Below, one piece after another: positions 19,829-28,053 of a stretch of DNA of 64,000 bases; positions within the stretch are counted from its first letter, which is position 1; the number at the start of each line of letters is the position of its first letter. The notes beneath the pieces are model-generated. The model did no database searches. It saw nothing but the letters and a program-made list of their open reading frames with translations, and was not told where the DNA came from. The translations under genes were made by a program, and so were the position numbers. Source of the DNA: Polyangiaceae bacterium (GTDB taxonomy: Bacteria; Myxococcota_A; Polyangia; Polyangiales; Polyangiaceae); contig JADJYE010000041.1 of NCBI GenBank assembly GCA_016719945.1, positions 186,001-250,000 of the forward strand, given 5' to 3'.

Positions 19829-20677
19829 TCAGGGCGCGGTCGGCGCAGGCTTCGGCGCCGCGGGCTTTGCAGGACCAGCGTCCACGGCGAGCGCGCGCAG
19901 ATCGAGCATCTCGCTAGGCGCCGGCATGAGGACGACCTCGACCCGGCGATTCAGCTTGCGGTTGTCGTCGTTGTCGTTGCCGAACAGGGGGTCGGCGTCG
20001 CCGAAGCCTGCGGCGCTGAAGCGCTTCTTGTCGAGGCCGCCGTCCTTGCCCTCGACGAGCAGGGCGAGCACGGCGCGCGCCCGCGCCGCGCTGCTGCCGA
20101 TCGCGTCGCCGCCCTTGCCGCCCTTGTCGTCGGTGTGGCCGATGACCTGGAAGTCGCGCGTCGCGAGGGTCGCGTCGTCCTTGATGGCCGCGGCGAGCGC
20201 CTGGATGGCCGCCTTGCCCTCCTTCTTCACCTTGTCCTTCTCGAACAAACCGTCCGGCAACACGACGGACAGGCGGTTCTTGCGCACGCGCACCTCGACG
20301 CCGGCGGCGGCGTGCTCAGCGAGCTTCGTGCGCAGCACGTCGCGGCGCGCGCGCATCTCGTCGATCTTCGCGGCGCGCGCGCGGTACTCGGCGAGCGCGC
20401 GCTCGCGCTCGGCGAGCGTCGCCGCGACCTCTCCGATGCGCTGCCCCTCCTTGGAGGTCAGATCGATGCCGAGCGCGCGCATCTTGTCCTCGAGGTCGCC
20501 GACTCGAAGCTTCGCGGACTCGAGCTCGGCCGCGATCTCGTCGGAGCGAGTCTCGGACGCGCGCTGCTTCGCGAGGGCGCGCGTCAGCTTGTCGCCTTGG
20601 AGCTGGTACTCCTCCTTCGTATAGCCGCAGCCCGCGGCGAGGGAGGTGGCGAGGACCAAGAGGGCGAGCCGGCTCAT
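19829..20677 (-). CDS. OmpA-family lipoprotein
   Basis: 282 residues. Lipobox LAAGCG, then about 100 residues of charged heptad-like helix (coiled coil), then an OmpA C-like peptidoglycan-binding domain (FQVIGHTDDKGGKGGD, ARARAVLALLV, FSAAGFGDADPLFGND, NRRVEVVL) and an Ala/Pro tail. The domain holds the Asp and Arg positions that bind diaminopimelate in this family. It should link the outer membrane to the cell wall, with the coiled coil as spacer. Single gene, divergent from the gene at 20765. Confidence 0.9.
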   Translation of the reverse strand: MSRLALLVLATSLAAGCGYTKEEYQLQGDKLTRALAKQRASETRSDEIAAELESAKLRVGDLEDKMRALGIDLTSKEGQRIGEVAATLAERERALAEYRARAAKIDEMRARRDVLRTKLAEHAAAGVEVRVRKNRLSVVLPDGLFEKDKVKKEGKAAIQALAAAIKDDATLATRDFQVIGHTDDKGGKGGDAIGSSAARARAVLALLVEGKDGGLDKKRFSAAGFGDADPLFGNDNDDNRKLNRRVEVVLMPAPSEMLDLRALAVDAGPAKPAAPKPAPTAP

Positions 20678-20764
20678 GAGTGGGGGCGGAGCCTAGTACA
20701 TCGTCCGCGAGTTTTCTCCCCGAAGCTTTCTCCGCACGGCCGGTCGGGGTACCTCTCGGGCCTC

Positions 20765-21700
20765 GTGCCCGTCGATCCGAGCCCTGAAGCACGCCCGCCT
20801 CACGGGGCGCTGGCGACCGCGCCGAGCGGGGGCACGAGCCGCGCGGTCAAGGACTTCGGCGCGGCCGTCGCTCGCGGGTCGCTGTCGATGGCGCTCTGGT
20901 TCTTCATCGGCGGCCTCGGGCGCCACGGAGAGCCCATCTACGCCAGGCGCCAGCTTGGCGCGTTCGTCATGGTGCGGATCTTCCTCGTCGGGGTGGCCGT
21001 CGTGCTCTTTCGGTGGGGCCAGCAGGAGCCGGCGATGGCGCTCACCGCGGTGATCGCGTTCCTCTCCGTCGGCCTGCTCGCGTTCACCGCGAGGTCGTAC
21101 GCGAAGGACGCGCTGTTGCTCGCGGCGACGCGGGACACCTCGGCCTCCAAACCCCTGTCCGTCGCCACCGTGAGCGCACCGAGGTGGTTCGCGACCCGCC
21201 ATCTGCAGGCGCTGGCGCTGGGGGTCGATCGGCTCCGCCGCGGGGATGCGTCGGCCGCCCTCGCGGCCATCTCCGAGATCGAGCCGGCGCGGCTCGAGGC
21301 CGACGAGCACCGGATGTTGCTCGCGGTCCAGGCCCTCGCCGCGCGCCAAGCGGGCGACGGCAAGTCCGCCGCCCTGAAGGCGCTCGCCGCGTTTCCCACC
21401 GGCGCGCTGCCCATCGACGGTGAGCTCGGTCGCGTCTGCATCGACGGCGCGTACCACGATGGCGCCCGCCTCGGCGCGCTGGTCGGGGCCTGGACGCGAG
21501 GGGGCCACGTCTCGGTGACCGACGACACCGAGCTCGGCAAGAGCCTGCGCTTCGCGCTCGTGAAGCTGGAGCGGCTCGACCCCACGGCCCTTCGGGAGGA
21601 CGAGCGCGCCGAGCTCGCGGAGCGCGCCCGCGCCCTAGGAGATCTCGAGCTCGCGCGCCGCATCAGCGCGGCCGCGCCTCCGTCGAACGCGTACCGCTGA
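20765..21700 (+). CDS. Hypothetical membrane protein with a helical repeat domain
   Basis: GTG at 20765 chosen because the frame upstream overlaps the divergent OmpA gene. The protein has two hydrophobic helices (MVRIFLVGVAVVLF and LTAVIAFLSVGLLAF), then a roughly 190-residue Ala/Leu-rich soluble region of paired helices resembling a degenerate TPR (ALALGVDRLRRGDASAALAAI, MLLAVQALAARQAGDGKSAAL). No catalytic motif. Function unknown. Confidence 0.7.
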   Translation: MPVDPSPEARPPHGALATAPSGGTSRAVKDFGAAVARGSLSMALWFFIGGLGRHGEPIYARRQLGAFVMVRIFLVGVAVVLFRWGQQEPAMALTAVIAFLSVGLLAFTARSYAKDALLLAATRDTSASKPLSVATVSAPRWFATRHLQALALGVDRLRRGDASAALAAISEIEPARLEADEHRMLLAVQALAARQAGDGKSAALKALAAFPTGALPIDGELGRVCIDGAYHDGARLGALVGAWTRGGHVSVTDDTELGKSLRFALVKLERLDPTALREDERAELAERARALGDLELARRISAAAPPSNAYR

Positions 21701-21722
21701 GCCGCGGCGCCGGGGAGGCGCG

Positions 21723-22373
21723 CTACCCGCCTTCGGGCGCGGGCGGCGCGGCGTCGCGCTCCAGGATCGCGTCGAGGTCGCTCTCGAAGGCCAGCGTCTT
21801 GAGCGATCCCTCCATCATCTCGGCGAGCCGATCGGCCACCAGCGTGTCGGCCGTGGGCCCCTCGGCGCGGGTGACGTACACGTACGCGAAGCAGCGGCGA
21901 CCGCTCCCGCCGAACGCGAGGATGAACCCGAAGAGCCCGCCCTTCGAGTCCGCGGTCACGCCGACGTCGGCGTGGGTGTCGAACCCGGGCGGGATCTCGA
22001 CGCGCTGCTCGCTCAGGATCTCGGCGCCCTCTCGCGTCGGGAGCTTCCTGAAGCCACGGGCCTGCTCCTCGCACTTCTGGCGGCTCATGCGGTTCTCGCT
22101 GCGCCACAGCCGGACCAGGAGCGTGGAGCCGGCGGTGGGCTGCGAGGCCGTGAGCCATGGGGCGCGCGTGTCGTCGAGCCTCCAGGTGGAGCTGTCGGGT
22201 AGCCGCAGCCTGAGGCCGAACCGCTTCGACTTGAAGACGCCCGGGTCCGGCAGCGGATCGGCCTCGCTCGAGCTCGCCACCGGGGGCACAGAGGCGGTCG
22301 GCACGCTGGGCCCCGGGGTGTCGCAGCCCCAGAGCGCGAGCGCGACGAGCGCGGAGAGCGAGCCGGTCCTCAT
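21723..22373 (-). CDS. Putative lipoprotein
   Basis: 216 residues. The N-terminal signal ends in LALWGC, a lipobox with an odd Trp at -2, followed by a Pro/Ser/Ala linker and a PsbP/LpqN-like alpha-beta domain (KRFGLRLRLPDSSTWRL, CFAYVYVTRAEG). Its ATG overlaps the TGA of the Smr gene (ATGA), making it the third gene of a Nudix-Smr-lipoprotein run. Function unknown. Confidence 0.7.
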   Translation of the reverse strand: MRTGSLSALVALALWGCDTPGPSVPTASVPPVASSSEADPLPDPGVFKSKRFGLRLRLPDSSTWRLDDTRAPWLTASQPTAGSTLLVRLWRSENRMSRQKCEEQARGFRKLPTREGAEILSEQRVEIPPGFDTHADVGVTADSKGGLFGFILAFGGSGRRCFAYVYVTRAEGPTADTLVADRLAEMMEGSLKTLAFESDLDAILERDAAPPAPEGG

Positions 22374-23095
22374 CGCTTCGCCAACAGCACCATGAGCGCG
22401 CCGCTCCCCCCGTCTGCGTCCTCCAGCGACGCGAACGCGAGGACATCCTTCGCCGCGACGCCTTGGCTGAGCCACGCGCCGAGCTCACCTCGCAGCACCG
22501 CGGCGCCACGAGGCGAGTGCCTTCCTTTTCCGTGAACGATCAGGACCGCGCGATCGCCTTGGCTCCTGCGGCGCTCGACGAACCGCTCCACCGCGGCCTT
22601 CGCGCCGTGCGCGTCGTGGCCGTGGAGGTCGAGCTTGCCATCCACGGCGTATGACTGCCTGCGCAGGCGCCGCAGCTCTCGAGGGTCGACGTCGAGCCGG
22701 CGGCCCTCGAGCAGCGTGCCGTCATCGACGAGCTCGAACCTGAGGCCGGCGCCGAGCAGCGCGCCGAGCTCTTCGCGCGCGGCGTCGTCCGCGTCAGGGG
22801 GGGGCGCCGCCTGCTTTGGAGCCGCCGCGGCGCTGGCTGCGTCGCCGGTCGCGCTCACGCGCGTTCTTCTGGCGTCGAGCGGCTTCACGTCGCGCATGTG
22901 CACGGCGAAGCTCGCCTCGTCGTCCTTCGCGGCTGGCCGTCGCGGGCCGCGCTCACGCGCGGGCGGCTCCACGGCCGCCTTCTTCGCGACTTTCCTCGCC
23001 AGCGCCGCGAACGGCCGTGACACCGCGTCCTCGCGCTTGGCTGCCGCCTTCTTCGCCGTCGTCTTCGCCGGTCTGCGCCGCGCCATGGCCCGCAT
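22370..23095 (-). CDS. Smr-domain protein
   Basis: 241 residues (in-frame alternative start at 23086). The first about 120 residues are a basic Lys/Ala/Arg-rich tail suited to nucleic-acid binding. The C-terminal about 90 residues are an Smr domain: KLDLHGHDAHGA (LDLHG), VLIVHGKGRHSPRG (HGKG) and a terminal GALMVLL strand. Smr domains nick or cut DNA or RNA, as in MutS2 tails and ribosome-rescue nucleases; here the domain is free-standing. It lies one base after the Nudix gene's stop codon. Confidence 0.88.
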   Translation of the reverse strand: MRAMARRRPAKTTAKKAAAKREDAVSRPFAALARKVAKKAAVEPPARERGPRRPAAKDDEASFAVHMRDVKPLDARRTRVSATGDAASAAAAPKQAAPPPDADDAAREELGALLGAGLRFELVDDGTLLEGRRLDVDPRELRRLRRQSYAVDGKLDLHGHDAHGAKAAVERFVERRRSQGDRAVLIVHGKGRHSPRGAAVLRGELGAWLSQGVAAKDVLAFASLEDADGGSGALMVLLAKR

Positions 23096-23096
23096 C

Positions 23097-23630
23097 CTAG
23101 CGCGCGAGGGCTCGGGTCAGCGCGAGCACGCCGAGCGCGTGGGAGATCCGCCCGTCCTCGAGCATGCGGGCGAGCTGCTCGGGGGGAGCCAAGACGACTC
23201 GCGTGCGCTCGTCTATGGGCTGCTCGGGGGCCCGCTCCGCCCGCGCGCCCGGAAAGAAGAAGAGGTGGGCTTTGTTCGACGAGAGCGCCGGGTTCGGGTG
23301 GACCCACCCCAGCGCGACCGCCGTGGTCGCGCGGTGGCCGGTCTCCTCGAGGAGCTCGCGCCGCGCCGCCGCCTCGGCGCTCTCGCCCTCATCCTGGATG
23401 CCGCCCGCCGGCTCGAGCGTGGCAGCGTCGACGCCGTGACGGTGCTGCTCCACGAGGATGAAGTCGCCCTCGGGGGTCGTGGCCGCCGCGACCACCCAAT
23501 CCTTCAGGGACAGCGTCTGAGCAGAGAAGACCGTGGCCTCCCCGTCGTATACGAGGTCGTGCTCGTGCAGCGCGAGGTGCCGGTACGAGGCCACCGTGCG
23601 CGACGCGACCCGTGAGGGAGGGCGCGGCAT
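23097..23630 (-). CDS. NUDIX hydrolase, ADP-ribose pyrophosphatase-like
   Basis: 178 residues from the ATG at 23630, which has AGAAGGAG two to nine bases upstream. It carries a full Nudix box (G GIQDEGE ... RRELLEETGH) about 85-107, preceded by an EPAGGI-type strand, as in ADP-ribose/sugar-nucleotide hydrolases. It would cleave a nucleoside diphosphate-X using Mg. First gene of the Nudix-Smr-lipoprotein run. Confidence 0.9.
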   Translation of the reverse strand: MPRPPSRVASRTVASYRHLALHEHDLVYDGEATVFSAQTLSLKDWVVAAATTPEGDFILVEQHRHGVDAATLEPAGGIQDEGESAEAAARRELLEETGHRATTAVALGWVHPNPALSSNKAHLFFFPGARAERAPEQPIDERTRVVLAPPEQLARMLEDGRISHALGVLALTRALAR

Positions 23631-23663
23631 CGCTCCTTCTCTACCATGCCCGGCGCGCATCGT

Positions 23664-23676
23664 TTGCTGTACATTC
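23664..23676 (+). promoter_or_regulatory. Candidate promoter element TTGCTGTACATTC
   Basis: The same 13-mer with one change (TTGTTGTACATTC) lies at 31295, also about 100 bases before a plus-strand gene. TACATT could serve as a -10. No matching -35 is obvious. It overlaps the leader of the divergent Nudix gene. Confidence 0.4.
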
Positions 23677-23763
23677 GGGAGGCTCGGGGGCTCGGCGCCC
23701 GCTCCCCCGCGCACTCGCTGCGACGAACTCCTGGCTCGAAACTCGAACGAAGGTCTTGGCCCC

Positions 23764-24873
23764 ATGAAGTGGAAGGCATCCGCCCTGGTCCTCGCGCTGT
23801 CGGTGCTCTCGGCCAGCGCTGCGCTCGCGCAGAGCGACCCTCAGAAGGCGGCGCTCGCGTCGACCTTGTTCGACGACGCGACCAAGGCGATGGACCAGAA
23901 GAACTACAACGAGGCCTGCCCCAAGCTCGAGAAGGTCGTCGAGCTCATCCCTGACGGCGTGGGCGCTCGCGAGACGCTCGCCGAGTGCTACGAGGGCGCG
24001 GGCAAGCTGGCCAGCGCGTTCGGCGCGCTCGTCGGCGCCGAGGGCGCGGCCATGAAGGCGGGCCAGTCCGATCGCGCCCAGAAGGCGCGCGACAAGCAGA
24101 ACGCCCTCAAGCCTCGCGTCGCGACGCTCACGCTCGAGGTGCCGCCCGAGGTGAAGGCGGTCGCCGGCCTGTCGATCAAGCGCGACGGCGCCGACGTGAG
24201 CAACGCCGAGTTCGGCTTGCCCGTGAAGCTCGACAAGGGGGAGCACGTCATCCTCGTGAACGCGACCGGCAAGGCGCCCTGGGAGCGTCGGGTGCAGGTC
24301 AACGATGGTGACCGCCAGGTGTTGAAGATCGAGCTCGGCGGCGCCGGCCCGGGTCCTGTCGCGACGCCTCCGGGGGAAACGTCGCCCGGCGGCACGCCGC
24401 CCGAGGGGACCCCTCCCGGGGGCACGCCGCCTGGGGGAACGCCCGGCAAACCAGCCGAGCAAAACTTCTTCTCTCCCCTCCGGATCGCCGGCCTCGCCAT
24501 CGGCATCGCCGGCGTCGGCGGCGTCGCCGCAGGCATCGGCCTGGGGATGAACGCGAAGAGCCTGTACGACGAGAGCAACGAGGAGGGCGGTTGCGACCCG
24601 GAGACCAACGCGTGCTCCTCGCAGAGCGGGGTCGATCTGCGCGCCGACGCCGTCTCGATGGGCAACATCGCCACCGGCGTGCTCGTCGCCGGCGGGGTGC
24701 TCGCGGCGGGCGGCATCGTCATGTTCGCGATCGCCCCGAGCGAGACCGTAGAGGTCTCGGTCTCGGGCAGCTATATCGGGCTCAAGACCCACTTCGATCT
24801 TCGCTTCTTCGAGGACTACCATGCGCACTTCCACGCTCGCTTCGGTGATGGGTCTCGGCCTGCTGGGCTGTAA
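23764..24873 (+). CDS. Secreted TPR/PEGA-like protein with Pro-Gly linker and C-terminal membrane helices
   Basis: 369 residues. Cleavable signal peptide (ASAALAQ), a TPR-like helical pair (STLFDDATKAMDQKNYNEAC, PKLEKVVELIPDGVGARETLAEC), a coiled helix, a beta domain resembling PEGA, a TPPGGTPPGG linker and two C-terminal hydrophobic Gly-rich segments. This architecture is common and uncharacterised in Polyangiales. Its last 53 bases overlap the next gene in another frame, and the C-terminal tail (FEDYHAHFHARF) looks unlike the rest. Confidence 0.75.
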   Translation: MKWKASALVLALSVLSASAALAQSDPQKAALASTLFDDATKAMDQKNYNEACPKLEKVVELIPDGVGARETLAECYEGAGKLASAFGALVGAEGAAMKAGQSDRAQKARDKQNALKPRVATLTLEVPPEVKAVAGLSIKRDGADVSNAEFGLPVKLDKGEHVILVNATGKAPWERRVQVNDGDRQVLKIELGGAGPGPVATPPGETSPGGTPPEGTPPGGTPPGGTPGKPAEQNFFSPLRIAGLAIGIAGVGGVAAGIGLGMNAKSLYDESNEEGGCDPETNACSSQSGVDLRADAVSMGNIATGVLVAGGVLAAGGIVMFAIAPSETVEVSVSGSYIGLKTHFDLRFFEDYHAHFHARFGDGSRPAGL

Positions 24874-26446
24874 CGCGATCTTCGGGATCACCGAGGGCAC
24901 GCTCGACGACGGCAGCGGCGGGAATGGAAACGGTGGCGACGCGAACGGCGGCAACGGCACCGGCGGCGCGCCCCAAGGGGGCGGCGGCGCTTCAACGGAC
25001 GGCGGCGGCGGGGCCACCACCGACGGCGGTGGCGGCAGCGGCGGCGGCGGGGTCGTGGGGTGTGACCCCGAAGCGCTGGGGCCCGGCGAGAGCCTCCCGT
25101 CCACGTGCGGGGTGTTCGTCAACTTCAGCGCGCCCCCAGGCGACGGGACGCAAGCGAGCCCTTTCAGCTCACTCACGGACGCCTTCGGCGCCGGCAACCC
25201 GGACCAGAAGGACGTCTACATCTGCGGCAACCCCACCGTGGTGGGTTCGTTCACGCTCACCGCAGGCATCGACGTGTTCGGTGGCCTCCATTGCGACGCG
25301 TGGGAGCGCGACGCCACCGCGTCGCCAGAGATCGTTGGGGACAACACCAGCGGGGGCAGCGCGACGCTGACGATCCAGGGCGCAGGCTCGACGCGTCTGC
25401 AGAGGATTCACCTCATCGCCATCGACCAGCTCCCCAACGTGATCGCCCCGTCTTCGATTGGTCTGTTCGTCAAGGAGGCCGACGTCCAGCTCAACCTCGT
25501 GAGGATCTCGACGGGCAGGGGTGGAGACGGGCAAGCCGGCGCCGACGGCAACCCTGGCGCCGACGGCAACAACGGCACCCCGCCGTCCAGCAACTGCCCC
25601 AGCACGGCGGCGCCCGGGGGCCTCGGCTCTTGCGGGGCGACGAGTGTTCGGGGCGGGGCGGGCTCGCTGTGCAACGCCGCCGTGAACACGACCGGCGAGG
25701 ACGGCCAAAACAACGTCAGCCCCTTCGGGTCCGGGGGCAGCTACAGCGGCTCCACGTGTGTCGCCGCGAACGTCGGGGCGACAGGCTCGCCGGGTACCCA
25801 GTCCGTTCCCAACAGCGGTCGCGGCCTGCTCACGAACCTCGGCTTCATCCCGGCGATCTCCACGATGATGGCGCAGGAGGGCGCCCCGGGAGGTGGCGGC
25901 GGCGGTGGCGGCGCGCGCTCCGGCAACGCAGGCGGCGGCGGCGGCGCCGGCGGCTGCGGCGGGCGAGCCGGAGAGAATGGTCGCTCGGGTGGCTCGAGCT
26001 TCGCGATCGTCGTCACCCGCGGCAACTGTGGCCCCCAACAAGACTGTGGGGGCTCTGTCACGATCACCAACTCCGAGCTCCTCGCTGGGAACGGTGGTCG
26101 AGGCGGCGCGGGGGGCATGGGGGGCGTCGGCGGTCAGGGCGGGACAGGCGCCAACGGGCTCGCGGGTGGCCTCGGCTGCGCGGGTGCGAACGGAGGGCCG
26201 GGCGGGCCCGGCGGCCACGCAGGCGGCGGCGCCGGCGGTCATTCGATCGTCTTGGGCCACGACCACCAGTCCACCGTGGTCGTCGACGGCCCGACGATCG
26301 CCGACAGCGCCGCGGCCAGCGCCGGGCCAGGCGGGGGCGGCTTCGTCCCCGCCCTCGCCGGCGCCGACGGGAGGGTCTGTGCGCGCGGGTTCTGGGACGA
26401 AAACGACCAGATGCACTGCTACAACGCGATGGGGCAGGAGATCTAG
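24821..26446 (+). CDS. Gly-rich (PGRS-like) beta-helix lipoprotein
   Basis: 541 residues. Lipobox GLGLLGC, Gly/Asn/Asp linker, then a domain shared with the gene at 9041 (VFVNFSAPPGDGTQASPFSSL, TLTAGIDVFGGLHCDAWERD) typical of DUF1565-like right-handed beta helices. Long Gly/Asn/Ala stretches are interrupted by short Cys pairs (SSNCPSTAAPGGLGSC, NCGPQQDC). A C-terminal segment with two Cys (VCARGFWDENDQMHC) closes it. This copy is uninterrupted. It starts 53 bases inside the preceding gene. Probably surface-exposed and possibly adhesive; function unknown. Confidence 0.8.
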   Translation: MRTSTLASVMGLGLLGCNAIFGITEGTLDDGSGGNGNGGDANGGNGTGGAPQGGGGASTDGGGGATTDGGGGSGGGGVVGCDPEALGPGESLPSTCGVFVNFSAPPGDGTQASPFSSLTDAFGAGNPDQKDVYICGNPTVVGSFTLTAGIDVFGGLHCDAWERDATASPEIVGDNTSGGSATLTIQGAGSTRLQRIHLIAIDQLPNVIAPSSIGLFVKEADVQLNLVRISTGRGGDGQAGADGNPGADGNNGTPPSSNCPSTAAPGGLGSCGATSVRGGAGSLCNAAVNTTGEDGQNNVSPFGSGGSYSGSTCVAANVGATGSPGTQSVPNSGRGLLTNLGFIPAISTMMAQEGAPGGGGGGGGARSGNAGGGGGAGGCGGRAGENGRSGGSSFAIVVTRGNCGPQQDCGGSVTITNSELLAGNGGRGGAGGMGGVGGQGGTGANGLAGGLGCAGANGGPGGPGGHAGGGAGGHSIVLGHDHQSTVVVDGPTIADSAAASAGPGGGGFVPALAGADGRVCARGFWDENDQMHCYNAMGQEI

Positions 26447-26554
26447 GCCGAGCTCACGCGTCATCCAGAAACGGGCGGCTCCCTCCCTCGGTCCGCGCTA
26501 TGCTTGCTCCGTCCGCGCGCTCGGGGCGCTCGCGGACTGCGACGCGAGGCAACC

Positions 26555-27121
26555 ATGGCCAACAGGACGCGCAGGGTTCGGCACGAGCCGCCGAAGGTAT
26601 GGCACAACCCGGACGTCGTCGGCGTCCGCGGCTCGAAGCCGCAGCCTCGCTCGGGGCGCGGCCCCGCCTCGTCCCCGCAGCCTGGCGCAGACCTGCCCGC
26701 GGCGCCTCCCGCTCGCTCCGGCCGCGAGGCACCAATGCCGCGCTCTGGCCGCATCGTCGCGGTCGTGAAGTCGGCCACCGACGAGCGCGAGCTCGAGCGC
26801 GAGCGCCTCCTCGGAAAGCTCCGCGCTGCGGCCGGCCGCAGCGCGATCACGCGCGCCGCCGACGAGCTGCTCGGGGCGGGGTTCGAGCTGCCCGGCGACG
26901 AGCAGGAGGTCCACCTGCAGATGCTCGAGCACGCCGACGAGCGCCGCGTGCGGGCGGCGCTCGCCCACCTCACGTCCGTCGCCGACGAGCAGCCCATTCG
27001 GCGCTTCGCGGTGCTCGAGGCGCGGCTGCGCAGCCTGGAGGAGCTCGCCGAAGAAGAGGAGACACGGCGCGCTGCCAGCGATCTGCGCCGGCGCGCTCGG
27101 CCGCTCGAGCGGCGCGCTTGA
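26555..27121 (+). CDS. Hypothetical basic helical protein
   Basis: 188 residues from the ATG at 26555; an upstream in-frame ATG at 26504 has a less likely Arg-rich N-terminus. A low-complexity basic N-terminal third (RTRRVRHEPPKVWHNP) precedes a charged helical region (ELERERLLGKLRAAAGR, VHLQMLEHADERRVRAALAHL, LRSLEELAEEEE) that may form a coiled coil. No family recognised; possible nucleic-acid binding from charge alone. Confidence 0.65.
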   Translation: MANRTRRVRHEPPKVWHNPDVVGVRGSKPQPRSGRGPASSPQPGADLPAAPPARSGREAPMPRSGRIVAVVKSATDERELERERLLGKLRAAAGRSAITRAADELLGAGFELPGDEQEVHLQMLEHADERRVRAALAHLTSVADEQPIRRFAVLEARLRSLEELAEEEETRRAASDLRRRARPLERRA

Positions 27122-27190
27122 CGTCGAGCCTTCGCCCGTCGATGAGAGGCCCCGCGCGGCGCCGCTGAGGGCGCGCGCGAGCGAGGCCGC

Positions 27191-27604
27191 GTGGACGTCC
27201 AGACCTTCGAAACCGAGCTCCGGAGGCTCCTCGCCGAGGCCGCCGGCCAACGCGAGAACACCTCCTGCGTGGCCTGCACCGGCTGCGAGCGCTGCGTCGA
27301 GTGCACCTTCTGCACGCGCTCCACGGCGCTGCTCCGCTGCCACTACTGCCTCGAGTGCGAGCGCTGCGTCGGCTCGACGCACTGCCGGCAGTCGACCGAT
27401 CTCTTCAGCTGCACCCACTGCGACGCCTGCGAGCGGTGCTCCCAGTCTTCGTACCTCACCCGCTGTGTCGACTGTACCTCCTGCAGCTACTGCTTCGGCT
27501 GCGTAGGGCTGATGGGCAAGGACTTTCACATCCTCAACAAGCCCTACTCGCGCAGCGAATACTTCGCGATCACCGCCAAGCTGAAGAAGGCCCTCGGGCG
27601 GTGA
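27191..27604 (+). CDS. Cys-periodic metal-binding-like protein coupled to dtd
   Basis: 137 residues from a GTG at 27191. After a 25-residue helix come 20 cysteines within about 80 residues, mostly spaced every third residue (CVACTGCERCVECTFC), in three related blocks each with CERC followed by a Ser/Thr-rich CxxS(T/S)xL turn. An HILNKPYSRSEYFAITAKL tail without cysteines ends it. The spacing fits a rung-wise beta-helix or multi-metal chain rather than a single zinc ribbon. Its TGA overlaps the dtd start (GTGA), implying co-translation. I cannot assign a function. Confidence 0.8.
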   Translation: MDVQTFETELRRLLAEAAGQRENTSCVACTGCERCVECTFCTRSTALLRCHYCLECERCVGSTHCRQSTDLFSCTHCDACERCSQSSYLTRCVDCTSCSYCFGCVGLMGKDFHILNKPYSRSEYFAITAKLKKALGR

Positions 27605-28047
27605 GGGCGGTGGTGCAGCGCGTCCACGCCGGGCGCGTCGAGGTCGCCAGCGAGGTGGTCGGCGCGATCGAGCGGGGGCTGGTCGCGTTCGTCGGCGCCC
27701 AGGCCGGCGACGGCGACGCCGACCTCGACTACGTCGCCCGCAAGCTGGTGGAGCTGCGGGTCTTCGAGGACGACCGCGGCAAGATGTCGAGGTGCCTAGG
27801 CGACGTGGGCGGCGCGCTCCTCGTCGTCTCCCAGTTCACGCTGCTCGGCGACGTGAGCCGCGGCAACAGGCCGAGCTTCACGGCTGCGATGCCGCCGGCC
27901 GAGGCCGAGGTCTTCCTCGAGCGCCTCGTCGCGCGGCTGCGACAGAGGGTAGGGCGCGTGGAGACCGGCCGCTTCGGCGCCGACATGCGGGTGGTCGTCG
28001 ACAACGACGGTCCGGTCACCATTTGGCTCGACTCGCGCGCGCGCTGA
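27601..28047 (+). CDS. dtd: D-aminoacyl-tRNA deacylase
   Basis: 148 residues from the GTG at 27601 (RAVVQRVHAGRVEV is the classic N-terminus). It carries SQFTLLGD and the cross-subunit Gly-cisPro-type motif DNDGPVTIWLDS. Dtd hydrolyses the ester between D-amino acids (and glycine on tRNA-Ala) and tRNA, keeping D-residues out of proteins; the enzyme is a cytoplasmic dimer. The start overlaps the stop of the Cys-periodic gene. Confidence 0.95.
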   Translation: MRAVVQRVHAGRVEVASEVVGAIERGLVAFVGAQAGDGDADLDYVARKLVELRVFEDDRGKMSRCLGDVGGALLVVSQFTLLGDVSRGNRPSFTAAMPPAEAEVFLERLVARLRQRVGRVETGRFGADMRVVVDNDGPVTIWLDSRAR

Positions 28048-28053
28048 GCCGCC

